Below are positions 11,401 to 22,953 of a stretch of DNA of 32,908 nt, in pieces (the first letter of the stretch is position 1; each line of letters starts with the position of its first letter). The notes below the pieces were generated by a model, which made no database searches, was not told the DNA's origin, and saw only the letters and a list, made by a program, of their open reading frames with translations. The translations under genes and the position numbers were made by a program. Origin of the DNA: Spirogloea muscicola (taxonomy: Eukaryota > Streptophyta > Zygnematophyceae > Spirogloeales > Spirogloeaceae); the NCBI GenBank assembly GCA_009602725.1, contig WELB01000300.1, positions 1 through 32,908 of the forward strand, given 5' to 3'.

Positions 11401-14400
11401 TAATTCAAGCGTTGGTCTTCCATGCTGGACAGGCTCTCAAGCAGCGTTGCAACAAGGTCTGGCACGTGCGGCCGCACTGCCGGCCCTGCTCCCTGCCAAG
11501 CCGACACGTCAAGCAGCACAGAAGAGCTTATGAGCAGGTGAGCATGAATCTTGACAAAGTGACGAGGCTGCAGGAAGCCGCTGGTGGACCTTGACAATCT
11601 TGGTGATGGCCTTGAGGCAGAGGCGCTGCACGTCCGCAACAGCGCTGCCAAGCCCCTGGGAGAGTAGGAAGGGTAGCACAATGGCCACAGCTCGGTCCAC
11701 ATCTGCTCGGGGGGATGTCAGTGCCGGATCACACAGCCGCACTGACAAACTGCTGACGGACGTCGCCAGCCGCTGCCCAGCAAGTCTGACGCTTTCCTTG
11801 ATGTCGTCCATCGTGCGGATTGCCATCAGCCACAATCTCTCCAAGAATTTGCCCACCTGCTCCATGTGCCGACAGGCCACCATAAGTTGCCACTCCGAGC
11901 AAGTAGCTAAGCTGACATTTTCTTGCTATAGCGAAGGGCACTCTCACCTCATCAAAGCGCCGTGAGGCAAGCAGGTCAGACAGGGCAAGGCATGACGCCT
12001 CGCGGGAACGCCACAGACGAGATCCAGCACTGGTCAACAGATCCTCCAGGATTGCGTCCAGGTGCTTGTCCACAGTGGTCTTCGGGTCCACCACCAGGGC
12101 ACGCCAGATGTGGGTCATCGCATCCTGGATGCCTCGATTGGGATCATACTGGTAGCGCAGCAGCTTGGGCAAAAGTGTTGCCAAGTGGGGCTCCAGTGCT
12201 GCTCCAGCTTGCTTGGCAATCTTGGCAAACCCAAATGCAGCACCTCTGCTTGAATTCAGGGATGACTGCGGGGGAAAGAAAGCGAGTCAGTAAGTTGACC
12301 CCCAGTGATGCAGCAACGGCCTTACTCGTCACGTGCTCCATAGCGGGACGCTTCATAAGCAGCATGCTGAGTGCCGCGGATGAGTGCTCCACATGCAGAC
12401 ACACACCTGGTAATTCTCAAGGTCCATGAAGCGGTAGATAAGGTCGGGCTGGCCCATCTCGGTAGCCAGCGTGCACAATTCCTTGTATGTGGTCAACTTC
12501 CCGCCACCTGGTGCCTCTCCCAAAGCACCCTCCTGGAATACTTCCGTGTCCTCCGTCAACTGCATGGCATCGCGCGGCGGATCAGATGCTTATGCAAGTG
12601 GCCTCTTACTAGACAGGTAAGCGCGCAACGTCTGGACGGGAAGCAAGAAGAGCCCGAAGGAGCTGCACTGAACCTTGACAGCCCGCTTCTTCCGGTTCGC
12701 TCCAGACAGGGTGCCGACAAGAGCAGCCACCAGCTGCTTGCGGGTGGCATCGTCCCCGAGCTCGTGCACGAGGCTCATGCCGCGCGAAGCCATGTCTTGC
12801 GTCAGGGCATTGCTGTCTCCCAGCAGCTGTAGAAGCGACTCCTGCACTTTCACATGATCGGTTACGGCCGGGCCACGGTGCGCTCAGATGCCAACAAGCC
12901 CATCCTCCCTGCTTCATTGTTGCTCAAAGGCTAGTGATTCCAGTCAATGAAGCTCGCCCCGGAGCAACCTGGGCCTCAGGAAGGATGCGTTGGAGCTGCT
13001 GCTGGCGGCCACAGTACGTGAGGAGGGACACGAGCCACACAGAGCCAGCACACCGCTCCTCGCTGCGCTCACTGATGAGAAGCTCCTTGAAGAGCTTCTC
13101 TGTGATCTTAGCTCTCACCCCGCGCTCCTCATCCTCATTGTCGGTGTCCATGGTAGATGCTTCCCCAGGGTCCCCGTTGGGGTTGGGCTTGAAGGAGGTT
13201 GTCAGGGACGTGAAGCTGGTCCGCAGAATCACGTCTGCACTGATCGGCAGGTTGCCCCAGATGTACGCCAATGACTCCCCTGCTGCAAAAAGCACGTCCT
13301 CTGCCTGCACTCCAGCAGCACCGCTGTGTGTCAGCTGTGACTGTCAACCCCACACCACTTGCACGCCCTTCAATTCACCTAAGCAATATCCTACACGTGC
13401 TCACAGCACCTCCGACGAAATGCGCACACAGGGGCATTGAATCACCTTGGAGCTGGCGAGCGAGAAGGCAGCCCTCGCGGCAGCATCCAAGAGCTTGGGC
13501 CACGGGGAGCCAAAGCCCAAGTGGCCAAGAGCAATGGCAGACTTCTGCACAGCCTTGGCATCAGCACTTTGGAGCAATGCTTCCATTCGCTCGACAAGAG
13601 AGCTCAAGGACGACACGCCCGCCTCCGCTTCATCTGCTGCCTGATCTCCATCCACTCGACAACTCGAAGTGACTGGCCCAAGGCCTCCCGGAGGCACCGG
13701 GAGAGGGCCGCGCAGACCGATGTGTCCAAGACTTTCAGCCGCCGCGCCAGCAATTTGGGGATCTGCATCCGCCAAGAGGCTGCAAAGCACTGCCACAATG
13801 CGTGCCTGCGGCTCCCGTGGCACCTGCAAGTGAGTGGACGGATAAATTTCAGCATTGCTCTCTGACTCACCCATGCCCGGCCAGCCTTGCTTGTCACAGA
13901 CCTACCTCCGGGGTGCCGGTTGCTGCCTGCGCCAGTACATAGCCTGTGGCGCATACGCTGCCATGGAGCTTCTCGTGATGAACAGGGCCCCCCAAGGACC
14001 TGACAGAATTCGGAGGAGGGGAGAGGGTAGCGTGGAGCTCTTGCAGGAGCCCCTGGGCTTCTTGTGAGCTGAGAGCGGAGGTGACAATGCCCATGATCTT
14101 TGCCATGATCACGCGCACGTTGCTGCTGATGGACGCAACGTGCTTGCTCAACCACCACAAACGGTCGCGGTACGCCAAGGCCAATCTCTGCAGCATGCCA
14201 GCCAGCGCGCTTGACGACTGTGACGCCCCTCCTCAATGCGTCGTGGTGCACTGGTGCATGAGTTTGAGCAGAAGTCTCTGAGATGCATGCCGTTGAGAGA
14301 TTACTTGCCTGTGGGTCCAACGAGGCTAACGCCAAGATACCCTCCGCAGCTTCTATCTGCAGCTCGGCAGTGCCACTGGTGGCAAAGGCATGCTCCAGAA

Positions 14401-17268
14401 GCTGCCGATACATCTGCCGGGTCTCCACGTCCATGCCACCCTCCCTGACGTACTTCTTGACTCCTTGCTCCGCCTCAAAGCACTTTCGAGTGAAACGTAA
14501 AAGGATAAGGTAGATAGGCACAGGGAATAGCAGCACGCTGTCGTGGGAGGTGACAGGATCCTTCAGCCCTGGTTGCTGCTCAAATATGCAGTCCATCATG
14601 AAGCGCAGCTGGGGAAGCTTCCTGGCCGCTTTGCCCTCAACGAGCACACCATCATCAGCTTCCACCTGAAGCGCACGCTCTGCCATCTCTCTGCCAGCGT
14701 GCCAGGTCAAGCCAGATTGTCAGCGACGCCATCCGGAGGACCTGGTCAGGCTAGCTCGCCAACTTGGTCGCCAAAGCCAAACGGCATACCGTATATCTGG
14801 CCTGCTATCGCCAGCTCCTCTGATGCAGATGTAGCGGCCGAGGGCATGTGTAGGGTGGAAGAGCTGAGAAGCCCATTGCACGGCTGCAAAGCGAGCTGCA
14901 TCGTCGCCCTGTCCAGGCCCAGGAATAGGACATGATGCTCAAGCTCGAAGGACAGCCTTCATCGAGTGTGGCTCCATAATGGGACGCTATCAGAGTGCAT
15001 CGTGGAGCATGCCGGAGTTGGGCACGGGGAGTTTTCTCGAGGAAGGGGTGGGTGTTGGGCCGGGGGGGAGGGGGCAGCGCACCGTGTCGACAAACTTGAG
15101 TAGGAGCCGCTCAATGCGCTCTGAGACACCCTGTGAGCAGCCCTGCAATCGCCCCAGCAAGTGGAGCTGGGTGTGTCAAGGACGTGTCATGCCCAGCAAA
15201 AGCACTGCGAGCCTGGTGTGAGCCTGGCACACTCGAGTGCCTCTCAGCGAGAATTGAAGGCCACATAGCACACAATCACCTTGTATGCAGACGCCAGACT
15301 TGCGCTTGCTTCCTGCAGTGCGCTGCGTGTCGAACCCTTCTCCACTGCCAGTGCAGCAAGGAACCGCTCCACTATTATCTCGTTCTCCCTGTCACGAACA
15401 AAACCCGTCACGCCTGTGAGCACCTGGAAGCTGGCCATCACTTCTTCACTGCCCGAATCGCAGCTGACCTTCACAGCAACCGGAGCCAGATGGCTGTCGC
15501 ACAAGCACAAGGTGCTGCAGTACGAGATGGCACATACCTGAACACGTGCGGGGCCCTCCCAGCCAGCTGCCCAAGCCCCTGGAATGCAAAGATGCGGAGC
15601 TGCTGCGACACGGCATCTGCGAGCATGGCCCACCACCCCATCAGGTCACCTCTTGCCTTCAGGCTGACGCGGCGGTGGCTTGGGGACCCAGGGAAGCGGT
15701 GAGGTGCCTGGAGTGTCGTCGGGCTCCGTGGCGTCGAGGAGCTCAACCAGGCTCCTGAATATTTCAGCACCCATGCTTTCCATGTGGTCGTCGGAAGCCT
15801 GGCAGCCCCCCAAACAACAGGTCAGGCATTGCTCACAGAGGGGCCATGAGAGTGCCTCGACGACGGCACGGCAAACTGCTCAGTGCAAAGTCAGGGGGAT
15901 TGCTAACGTGCTTGAAGACCCAGATGGCAAACTCCATCCCCACCCGCTTCAGACGGGGACCAGTGTGGGGACCTGGCAGCCAGCGAGCGTCTCAGGTGAA
16001 CAGGCTTCGCGAGGGCAAGCGGAGGCAGCTGTCAACACGAACAGCGTGCGGTGGTGCAGTGCAGTGCAGGGAGCAAGGTGGGCGCAACACCAACCCGAGA
16101 CCGAGTCGTCGATGAGGCTGAGCACATCGGGGAACCTGTTGGCAGCCGTCACCGAGTGCGTGAAGCAAGCCAGCAGCCGGGCCCTGACTGCAAAGCTTGC
16201 TTTGCGGACAGTGGTGCCTGCAGGCCCGCTACTTGAAGTGCCTGGTGCACGCCATGTTCGGTGTACGTCATCTCAGGGCGCGCAGCTTGACACCACGGCG
16301 CTTGTAGAGCACCGCAAGCCACTGCAGCCACCTGGGAGGAGGCGGCGCTGCTCACCCAAGTAGAGGCAGAACAGGCGGGACACCAGCCCCGCATCCTCGA
16401 GATCGGCGGCTCCTCCCAGGTGCTTCATCAGCTCCTCGCCCCTCTTCGACACTCGCTCGTCCCTGTTGCACTGGCCGACGGGCTCAGCGGCTGAAGGACG
16501 ACAGTCGCCATGAGCATCTGGTGGCGCTGCGCGCCCACGGCCATACAAGCTGTGGCGGTGGATCACGGGCACGCTGCTGGTGCTCACCCATCTGCGGAGG
16601 CCACGAGAAAGTGGGGGTAGACGTCCGCAGGTGTGTACTCTGCGGCGGAGAGGAAGTTGAGCAGGCCCAGCTGCGAGATGCGCACGAGTGGGACTGTCAC
16701 CTCCAGGTGCCCGCGCAGCTCACTCTGCTGCCGGGCATGCGGTCGTGCAGGCGTGGACGCTGCAGCTGGGGCTCGGAGGCACCTTGCGCGTGACCAGGGC
16801 GTCCCCGGCCAGCTCGTCGGTGCCGGCCACTCTCTGCGCCTGCTCCTGGGACAGCCCCGGAGGAGCCATCGAGGTGCTGCAGAGGAAGAGCTGCCTGCAG
16901 CTCAGCACCGACCGGACATCCCGAGGCGCGCCCGTGCTGCGGTCGCCCTTGCTGCACCTGCCTGGGAAGGCGGCGGGGAGAAGGGGGTGAAGGGCGCGGC
17001 GAGGGGCTCACCCACGCTCGGCCGCGCCGGGCGGGGCGTAGATGAGGCTGTGGAGGCAGAACTCGAGGACGAGGGAGCGGTCGTGGGGATGCGCCATGAA
17101 GGCGAGGGCGTCCTGCAGCTCCTCCCTGGCCAGCGGCTTCGCCGTCCCGTACATGTCCAGCGCCTGGCGGGGCCCGCACGGCGGGGCCGCCCGAGCAGCT
17201 CAGCTCGGCGAGGTCACGGCCAGCTGTGCGGAGCGGGCGCGCCCGGCGGGCTGCCCGGCGGGCTGCCC
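8500..17268 (-). CDS. ECM29: ECM29 proteasome adaptor and scaffold, HEAT-repeat protein (5' end in assembly gap)
   Basis: ECM29 links the 19S cap to the 20S core of the 26S proteasome and acts in its quality control and localisation. It is almost wholly HEAT-like helical repeats. Recognisable blocks, N to C on the minus strand: LVLEFCLHSLIYAPPG (about 17050); LSQEQAQRVAG (about 16840); LGLLNFLSAAEYTPADVYPH (about 16660); SKRGEELMKHLGGAADLEDA (about 16430); LKRVGMEFAIWVFKHV (about 15940); YLILLRFTRKCFEAEQGVKK (about 14490); EDVLFAAGESLAYIWGNLPI (about 13260); YKELCTLATEMGQPDLIYRF (about 12450); LLPKLLRYQYDPNRGIQDAM (about 12150); SRLWRSREASCLALSDLL (about 12000); TMDDIKESVRLAGQRL (about 11800); RRAFASACAEVANCAPGTL (about 10760); and a C-terminal helical stretch ending at a TGA at 8500-8502. 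About 20 introns are implied. Roughly the first 120 residues lie in the N gap. The final exon is uncertain. Confidence 0.95.
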
Positions 17269-18091
17269 NNNNNNNNNNNNNNNNNNNNNNNNNNNNNNNN
17301 NNNNNNNNNNNNNNNNNNNNNNNNNNNNNNNNNNNNNNNNNNNNNNNNNNNNNNNNNNNNNNNNNNNNNNNNNNNNNNNNNNNNNNNNNNNNNNNNNNNN
17401 NNNNNNNNNNNNNNNNNNNNNNNNNNNNNNNNNNNNNNNNNNNNNNNNNNNNNNNNNNNNNNNNNNNNNNNNNNNNNNNNNNNNNNNNNNNNNNNNNNNN
17501 NNNNNNNNNNNNNNNNNNNNNNNNNNNNNNNNNNNNNNNNNNNNNNNNNNNNNNNNNNNNNNNNNNNNNNNNNNNNNNNNNNNNNNNNNNNNNNNNNNNN
17601 NNNNNNNNNNNNNNNNNNNNNNNNNNNNNNNNNNNNNNNNNNNNNNNNNNNNNNNNNNNNNNNNNNNNNNNNNNNNNNNNNNNNNNNNNNNNNNNNNNNN
17701 NNNNNNNNNNNNNNNNNNNNNNNNNNNNNNNNNNNNNNNNNNNNNNNNNNNNNNNNNNNNNNNNNNNNNNNNNNNNNNNNNNNNNNNNNNNNNNNNNNNN
17801 NNNNNNNNNNNNNNNNNNNNNNNNNNNNNNNNNNNNNNNNNNNNNNNNNNNNNNNNNNNNNNNNNNNNNNNNNNNNNNNNNNNNNNNNNNNNNNNNNNNN
17901 NNNNNNNNNNNNNNNNNNNNNNNNNNNNNNNNNNNNNNNNNNNNNNNNNNNNNNNNNNNNNNNNNNNNNNNNNNNNNNNNNNNNNNNNNNNNNNNNNNNN
18001 NNNNNNNNNNNNNNNNNNNNNNNNNNNNNNNNNNNNNNNNNNNNNNNNNNNNNNNNNNNNNNNNNNNNNNNNNNNNNNNNNNNNNNNNNNN
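17269..18091. other. Assembly gap of 823 undetermined bases
   Basis: Bases 17269-18091 are all N. The flanks are extremely GC-rich, with repeated GGCTGCCCGGCGG-like units on the left. By position the gap should hold the 5' end of ECM29 (minus), the 5' end of the membrane-protein gene (plus) and their shared promoter. The N run may be a size estimate, not a measured length. Confidence 0.95.
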
Positions 18092-19055
18092 GCAGCCCCG
18101 CCCGGCCGCCGCCCGGGCCGCCGGGCCCGCCGCGCGCAAGGCGTCCTACTACCCGTCCGAGTACCGCCACCTGGACGCCCGCCGCGCCGACTGGCGCCCC
18201 ACCCTCGCCCTCGCCCTCGGTGAGCGCCCACCCCGCTGCCGACACTGCCGCCGCCATCTCCCCCGCCCCGCCCCGCCCCCCCTCCTGACACCCCACAGCC
18301 CTGCCGGCGGCACAGTGGCGGCGCTGCTGGTGGCCAAGCGGGCCGTGATCGCGGAGGAGCTGCAGCTCTGGCTGCTGGGCGCCGCCGGCCTCACCGCGGG
18401 CGCCGCCCGCCTGGCCTGGGCCGCCGCCGAGCAGTGCCGCGCCTGGCTGCTGGCCACCAAGCAGCCCGCGCTGGTGGCCCTGCGCACCCTGCTGGCCTGG
18501 GCCTTCCGCCGCCTGCTGGTGGCCGCGGCCGCGGTCACCGAGGCCGTGGCCCCGGGCCCCACGGCGCTGTCCGTGGCCTCCGCCTCCCTGGTCCTCAGCG
18601 CAGGCGGTGCGCTGTGCCGCGGGGACGACCTGCGCTCCCTCAGGGCCAGAGCCGAGTGGGCCGGCCTTGCCGTCCTGCTGGGCCTGCTGGGCGTGCTCGG
18701 CCCCTCGCGCGTGCTCCTCGCACTCCTGCTGCCAGCAGCAGCCAGCCTGCTGCTGCAGAGAGCCTCGCCTCTCTCGGCGGCGACGCCCGTGGCGGCTACC
18801 CTGGCAGCAGTCTCGCCCCTGCCATTGAGAGCAGCGGCGCTCCTGGCCTTTGCAGCTCTGGCAGCGTACACCGCCAGTCGCGGAGTGTCGACTGGCGAAT
18901 GGCAGGTGCAGCTTTCAGCGGCGGACATGAGCAGCAGTAGCAGGCAGCCGCCGTCCCTGCCCTTCGCACTGCGCCTTGTGGCTGTTGTGGCAGCCGTCGC
19001 TGCGGCTGCTCGCTGGTCATATCGACAGCAGCTCCTCTGGCAATTGGTGTCATAA
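18092..19055 (+). CDS. Ala/Leu-rich multi-pass membrane protein, unrecognised, 5' end in gap
   Basis: Two exons are visible. The first enters from the N gap and ends at 18219 after YYPSEYRHLDARRADWRPTL; the second runs 18316-19055. Donor CTCG|GTGAGC and acceptor GCACAG|TG join in phase to give LALALVAALLVAKRAVIAEE. The unspliced frame is also open, but it would insert an Arg/Pro-rich stretch into a hydrophobic helix. About 280 residues are visible, with several Ala/Leu/Val-rich segments long enough to span a membrane (LAVLLGLLGVLGPSRVLLAL, LRAAALLAFAALAAYTA, LRLVAVVAAVAAAA). It ends RQQLLWQLVS. No family is recognised. It is head-to-head with ECM29 and tail-to-tail with the gene at about 19.07-21.84 kb. 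High GC inflates Ala, so segment counts are uncertain. Confidence 0.65.
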
Positions 19056-19065
19056 GTCATCACTG

Positions 19066-21837
19066 CTCCCCTGCTATTCTCCAGCAATCTTCCGATTTGC
19101 TCGGTGCCCCATGACCTTTCGGAGACCGTAGGCTGCGCAGCTAAGTTGCCGAGCACTTGGAGGGCAGATGCAAGAGCAATTGAAGGTTCAGCTGTTGAAG
19201 TTGTGACATCAAGCCCTAGGATATAGTACACCTGCATGCTATTGGGTGATGGACTCTGGTGAGCAGAGGTGCATTAAGAAGTTGCCAGACAATGCATTGC
19301 TGACCTAGGATCTCGTCGCCAAGGAGTGGTGACTGAAGTCGATGCTGTAGGGCATACACCAGTGGAGCATAAAGAGCTGTGCTGCCGAGAAGGCAATTCG
19401 ACCTGCTGGGCGTGCAGCCCTGCTGGCTAATCAAGCTACGAGACATGCCTGCGCGAGCCAACACCCCACCCCATCTCAATCCCTTCCCCACATAGTACCT
19501 CTGAGGTTGCTGCTTGCGTCAACTCCCTGGTTGCTGCTTCCATCAACTCCTTGAAAATTGTCTTCACAGCTCCAGGTCCTGACTCCGTAGAAGCTAGGAC
19601 TTGTGGCATATGAGAAGGCAATCACAATTTGGGCAAGACGAGCCAACCTCTGAGACGGTAGGCTCAGTTGTGAGCAGTACGAAGCGACACTGGCCAGATA
19701 CCCCTGTGAGCATTTGTGGGCCTTGGCGGAGCCGATGGCTGATTGGCAGGGCTGCTGGCAAACCACGGGGCTGGGTTGCTGCCTGTGCCTGTGGCTGCTC
19801 TCCGCCAATGCTCACAGGCGCCCTCTCGCGCCTGACGATCGAAATTGTGAGGGCTGACCCTCCTGCTGCCACTGCCAGGAGGAGCCTTGTGGCCTAGTGG
19901 TAACAAATAATGTACCGCCATTCAGCTCTGCTCCTCAATCATCTACTCAACCTTTGCTATCTCGGTGCCCGGTACTGGGGTTGATGCCACATGTTCGTTC
20001 ATGAAGCTGCTTGCCAAGAAGAAAAGAGGACCACGGTGCTTAGCAAGCTGCCCTCTGAAAGCGAGACAGTGCCAACAAGAGGCAGAGGCGAGCTCATCTC
20101 AGGAACAGAGCTTGACTCAATGCTTGTGTCAAGCGCCACTGAGGAAGTGCCAGTAGGAGTAAGGAGAAGAGGACGGACCGAGCAATCTTCTCCTTGGATG
20201 ACTGCAATATATACAGAGCCAGTGTGGTGGTCATAGCAAAAGCTGCAAGATGGGCAATGGTGTGCAGGAAGTAGTAGACAGTCAGCTATGGCAGTCGTGC
20301 ATGGCAAGTCACATGGGGCTGTTGACAAGTAACAGAGTCAAGTAAACTGCTCAAAGGCCAAGAGCTGGAAGCTGTACCACTGCCAAAGAGGACATAGAGT
20401 CCGGCCTTGCTGTCCATCTCTGCCTGCTCCTTCCTTCAAGCGACCAAGGCAATGAGTGCGTCAAGGTGCGTCAGCGAGATGGCATGTGCACCCCGTCTGG
20501 CTAAGGTCATGTAGTTGCAAGCCAGTTTCTGGTGTAGCCAGGAGCAGAACCAGGTGTAGCGCAGAAGAATGTGCTTGGGCCATGATGAGTCATTGTGGTA
20601 GTGCTGAGCAATGTCAGGGTGCAGATCAAGATCTGCAGTGGACCAACAAAATGCCAGTGGGCTGTTGTCGAGCAGAGCAGGCAGACCCTCACCTACGACC
20701 TCAACAAACAGAAGGAGACCGCTCTACAGCGGGCTGACTGTCAGCCCAGTCATCGAGCGAGGGCCACAATGTGCATTGTGCGAGGCAGACGCAACAGCTG
20801 AATATCCTCCAAATCAAGGCCCACGGCAAGCGAGTCATCCCAAAGGGAGGGCAAGCAAGGCCCTGACTGCTTCTATGTGAAGCAGCGGGCTGCCTCGGAA
20901 GACCAGGAATGTCCTACTAGTCCAGGATGAGCGTCGCGAGGCTGGGAAGTACATTTGCTCGGCATGGGCGCAACCTGGGCCTTCACGCCGCGGAGCTCCC
21001 CGGCGAAGTGAGCCTGCGGAGGCAAGGACACGGTGGCCCCACGCAGCATCATGACTGAGGCAATGGACAGCTTGATAGTGAGGTGTTCAGGAGGAGGAGC
21101 CCACACGCGGCCACCCCAATCTGGGGGGGGGAGCGGCCTGCAGCTTGCGCTGGGAAGCGCCAACCGACCAGAGTGACGTCAACGACAGGTATGTCCGGCC
21201 CTTTCCGCCCCAGAACGAAGAGCCAAGGAGTCACAAAGCGCTCCTTGCCAAACTGCAAGGAACTGCCTCGCGGCCGGCGAGTGTGTGCTATGAGAGGCTT
21301 GTCAGCGGCCGTGGCCAGGCGTGCCTTTCTGTGCAGGCAGGCCGGCAGTGGCGGCGATAGGATGCCTCGGCGGGCCCGGGGGTCAGATGGCCAGCATGCC
21401 AGAGAGCCGGTCCATGCGGAGATGAGATGCTCATGCACAGAGCGCGCGCGGTGCTTGGGCGCCTGCGGCTGGTCGCTCACAGCTTGTACGGCTCGCCTGG
21501 GCTGTACCCCACGGGCCGGGGCACGGGGAGCACGACCTGCCGTGCAGCCAGGAGAGGAGGAGGTCGCGCCCGCTCAGCAGCTCGGCGGCTGCGCGTGCCT
21601 CGGCTGTGAAGCAGGCGAGGAGGCGGGGGAGCAGAGCGGGGCGGCGACCTCGCGGTCCACGGCGAAGTGGGGGCAGTGGCGGCCGAGGGCGTCGTGCCAG
21701 TGCATGCGCATCTGCGGGGCGCGCAGCAGCCGCCGGCGGGGGGTGAGGGTGGTGAGGGGGAGCTGGGGCGGNTCGCCGACGCTGTAGGCCCGCGCGGCGG
21801 GCGCCAGGCACAGCAGCGCCACCAGCGCCGCCGCCAT
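19066..21837 (-). CDS. Unrecognised secretory-pathway multi-pass membrane protein, multi-exon
   Basis: I do not recognise this gene. Exons 1-4 are supported by phase: 21649-21837, starting MAAALVALLCLAPAARAYSV (a clear signal peptide) and ending HFAVDRE; 21481-21536 (VVLPVPRPVGYSPGEPYKL); 21165-21328 (KARLATAADKPLIAH to IPVVDVTLV); and 20975-21120 (HLTIKLSIASVMMLRG to FAGELRGVKAQ). Further minus-strand exon-like stretches follow: HPDIAQHYHNDSSWPKHILL and FCSWLHQKLACNYM (about 20500-20640); LWQWYSFQLLAFEQ (about 20360); a hydrophobic block with HTIAHLAAFAMTTTLALYIL (about 20180-20280) and VLFSLLLLALPQW; AVKTIFKELMEAATRELTQA (about 19530); ALYAPLVYALQHRLQSPLL (about 19360); and ASALQVLGNLAAQPTVSERS (about 19150). 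The order suggests a lumenal N-terminal domain followed by membrane helices. One undetermined base, 21772, falls in exon 1. The 3' end is unresolved, and two genes rather than one remain possible. Confidence 0.5.
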
Positions 21838-22953
21838 GGCGGGCCTCGGGCCTCGGCTGCCCATGGCCCGCGAGGCGGCTGAGCGCAGCTCGCCTCGCCA
21901 ACGCAAGTAGTGCCTCGCTTGGGTTGGCCTCTTGGTCTTCCCTCTCGTTGCAACATGCTCCGTCCCTTCCTTGCCGACGCCGACGCCGTGACTGAGAAAG
22001 AGGCTCTTCCGACGTAAGGGCACTGGCTGTGCAGAAGCAACGAGCGAGGTCTTGTGAGAGAGTTGTCCACTCGCTTTGGGCTGGCTTTGCCACCTCCTCT
22101 TCTCCATGGGCGAGCACTCTCTTTCTTCTGTGAGAGGCCAGCCCCGGCAAGGCTTTCGACAGAGCCTCTTGTAAGACGCTTGTCAACTCAGAAGACAGGG
22201 TTAGAACACCCTCTCCCCCCCCTCTTCCCTGATGTGCTGGCTTGTCAAGGACGCCTCATCTTCATCGACATGCTCGCGGCATTCTGCACAATCCTGCAGC
22301 ACACTCTCTCAGTCCAACGTCTCCGGCTCTCTTTGTCCTTTCTACAAGCACTTACATTTGCTCCAAAGCATGCAGCTTCGGCTCGACAAGAAGCCCATGC
22401 ACCCCTACATCCACTGCTTTTACTATAACATCTCCCAAAGCGACTGCAATGTAAATCCCAGGGCAGAGCTGTTGCAGCTGCCCTGGAAGCTGGGCTAACC
22501 AAGGAAAATTCTCGTGTATTTGAAACAAGCCAAGGCCAAAATGGCCGAGTACAAGGGATGGTCATCTAGCACTGGCCTCACTGCCCAGCGGAAGACAGCT
22601 TGATAGGGTGTGCAACAGCACTGACGACGCAGCCTGTGACATGACCTTCCGGACAACTGCTGTACAAGGGCGGGCATATCATCAGTCTTCCAGTCCCACT
22701 GGTCAAATAACTTAGGCAGGTACCCCTATAACAAGCCAGTTGACTGGGACACTAGCCACCCGCGCGGGCCATGATCACCATTCACTGCCCCGACTTTTAG
22801 GTGGACTATGAAGCTAGGGGATGGGCTGATGAGGGTACAAATCGATGCTTCTAGCAAGCTCGTGGTGTAGACCTCCCCTTCAGCCATGCTCCATGCTTGG
22901 TGATGGCGATGGGCGCGTGGCGAGCACGACAGTCAATTTGTATCAGTAGCAGC
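21838..22953. other. Intergenic region: promoter of the 21.8 kb gene and 3' UTR of the DUOX-like gene
   Basis: Both flanking genes are on the minus strand, so this stretch carries the DUOX-like 3' UTR and then the promoter and 5' UTR of the signal-peptide gene. Open frames inside (for example around 22054-22428 on plus) have no supporting motif. A minus-strand TGTAA at 22352-22356, about 600 bases past the DUOX-like stop, is a possible poly(A) signal. Confidence 0.5.

Noticed and set aside
16633-19055. Several very long open frames on both strands spanning 17269-18091
   Set aside because: They are open only because the 823 Ns are read as codons without stops; the flanking sequence belongs to ECM29 (minus) and the membrane-protein gene (plus).
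18149-19237. 362-codon minus-strand frame taken as a whole gene
   Set aside because: Most of it is the Ala/Arg-rich antisense of the membrane-protein exon. Only its 5' part (about 19066-19237) looks like a genuine exon.
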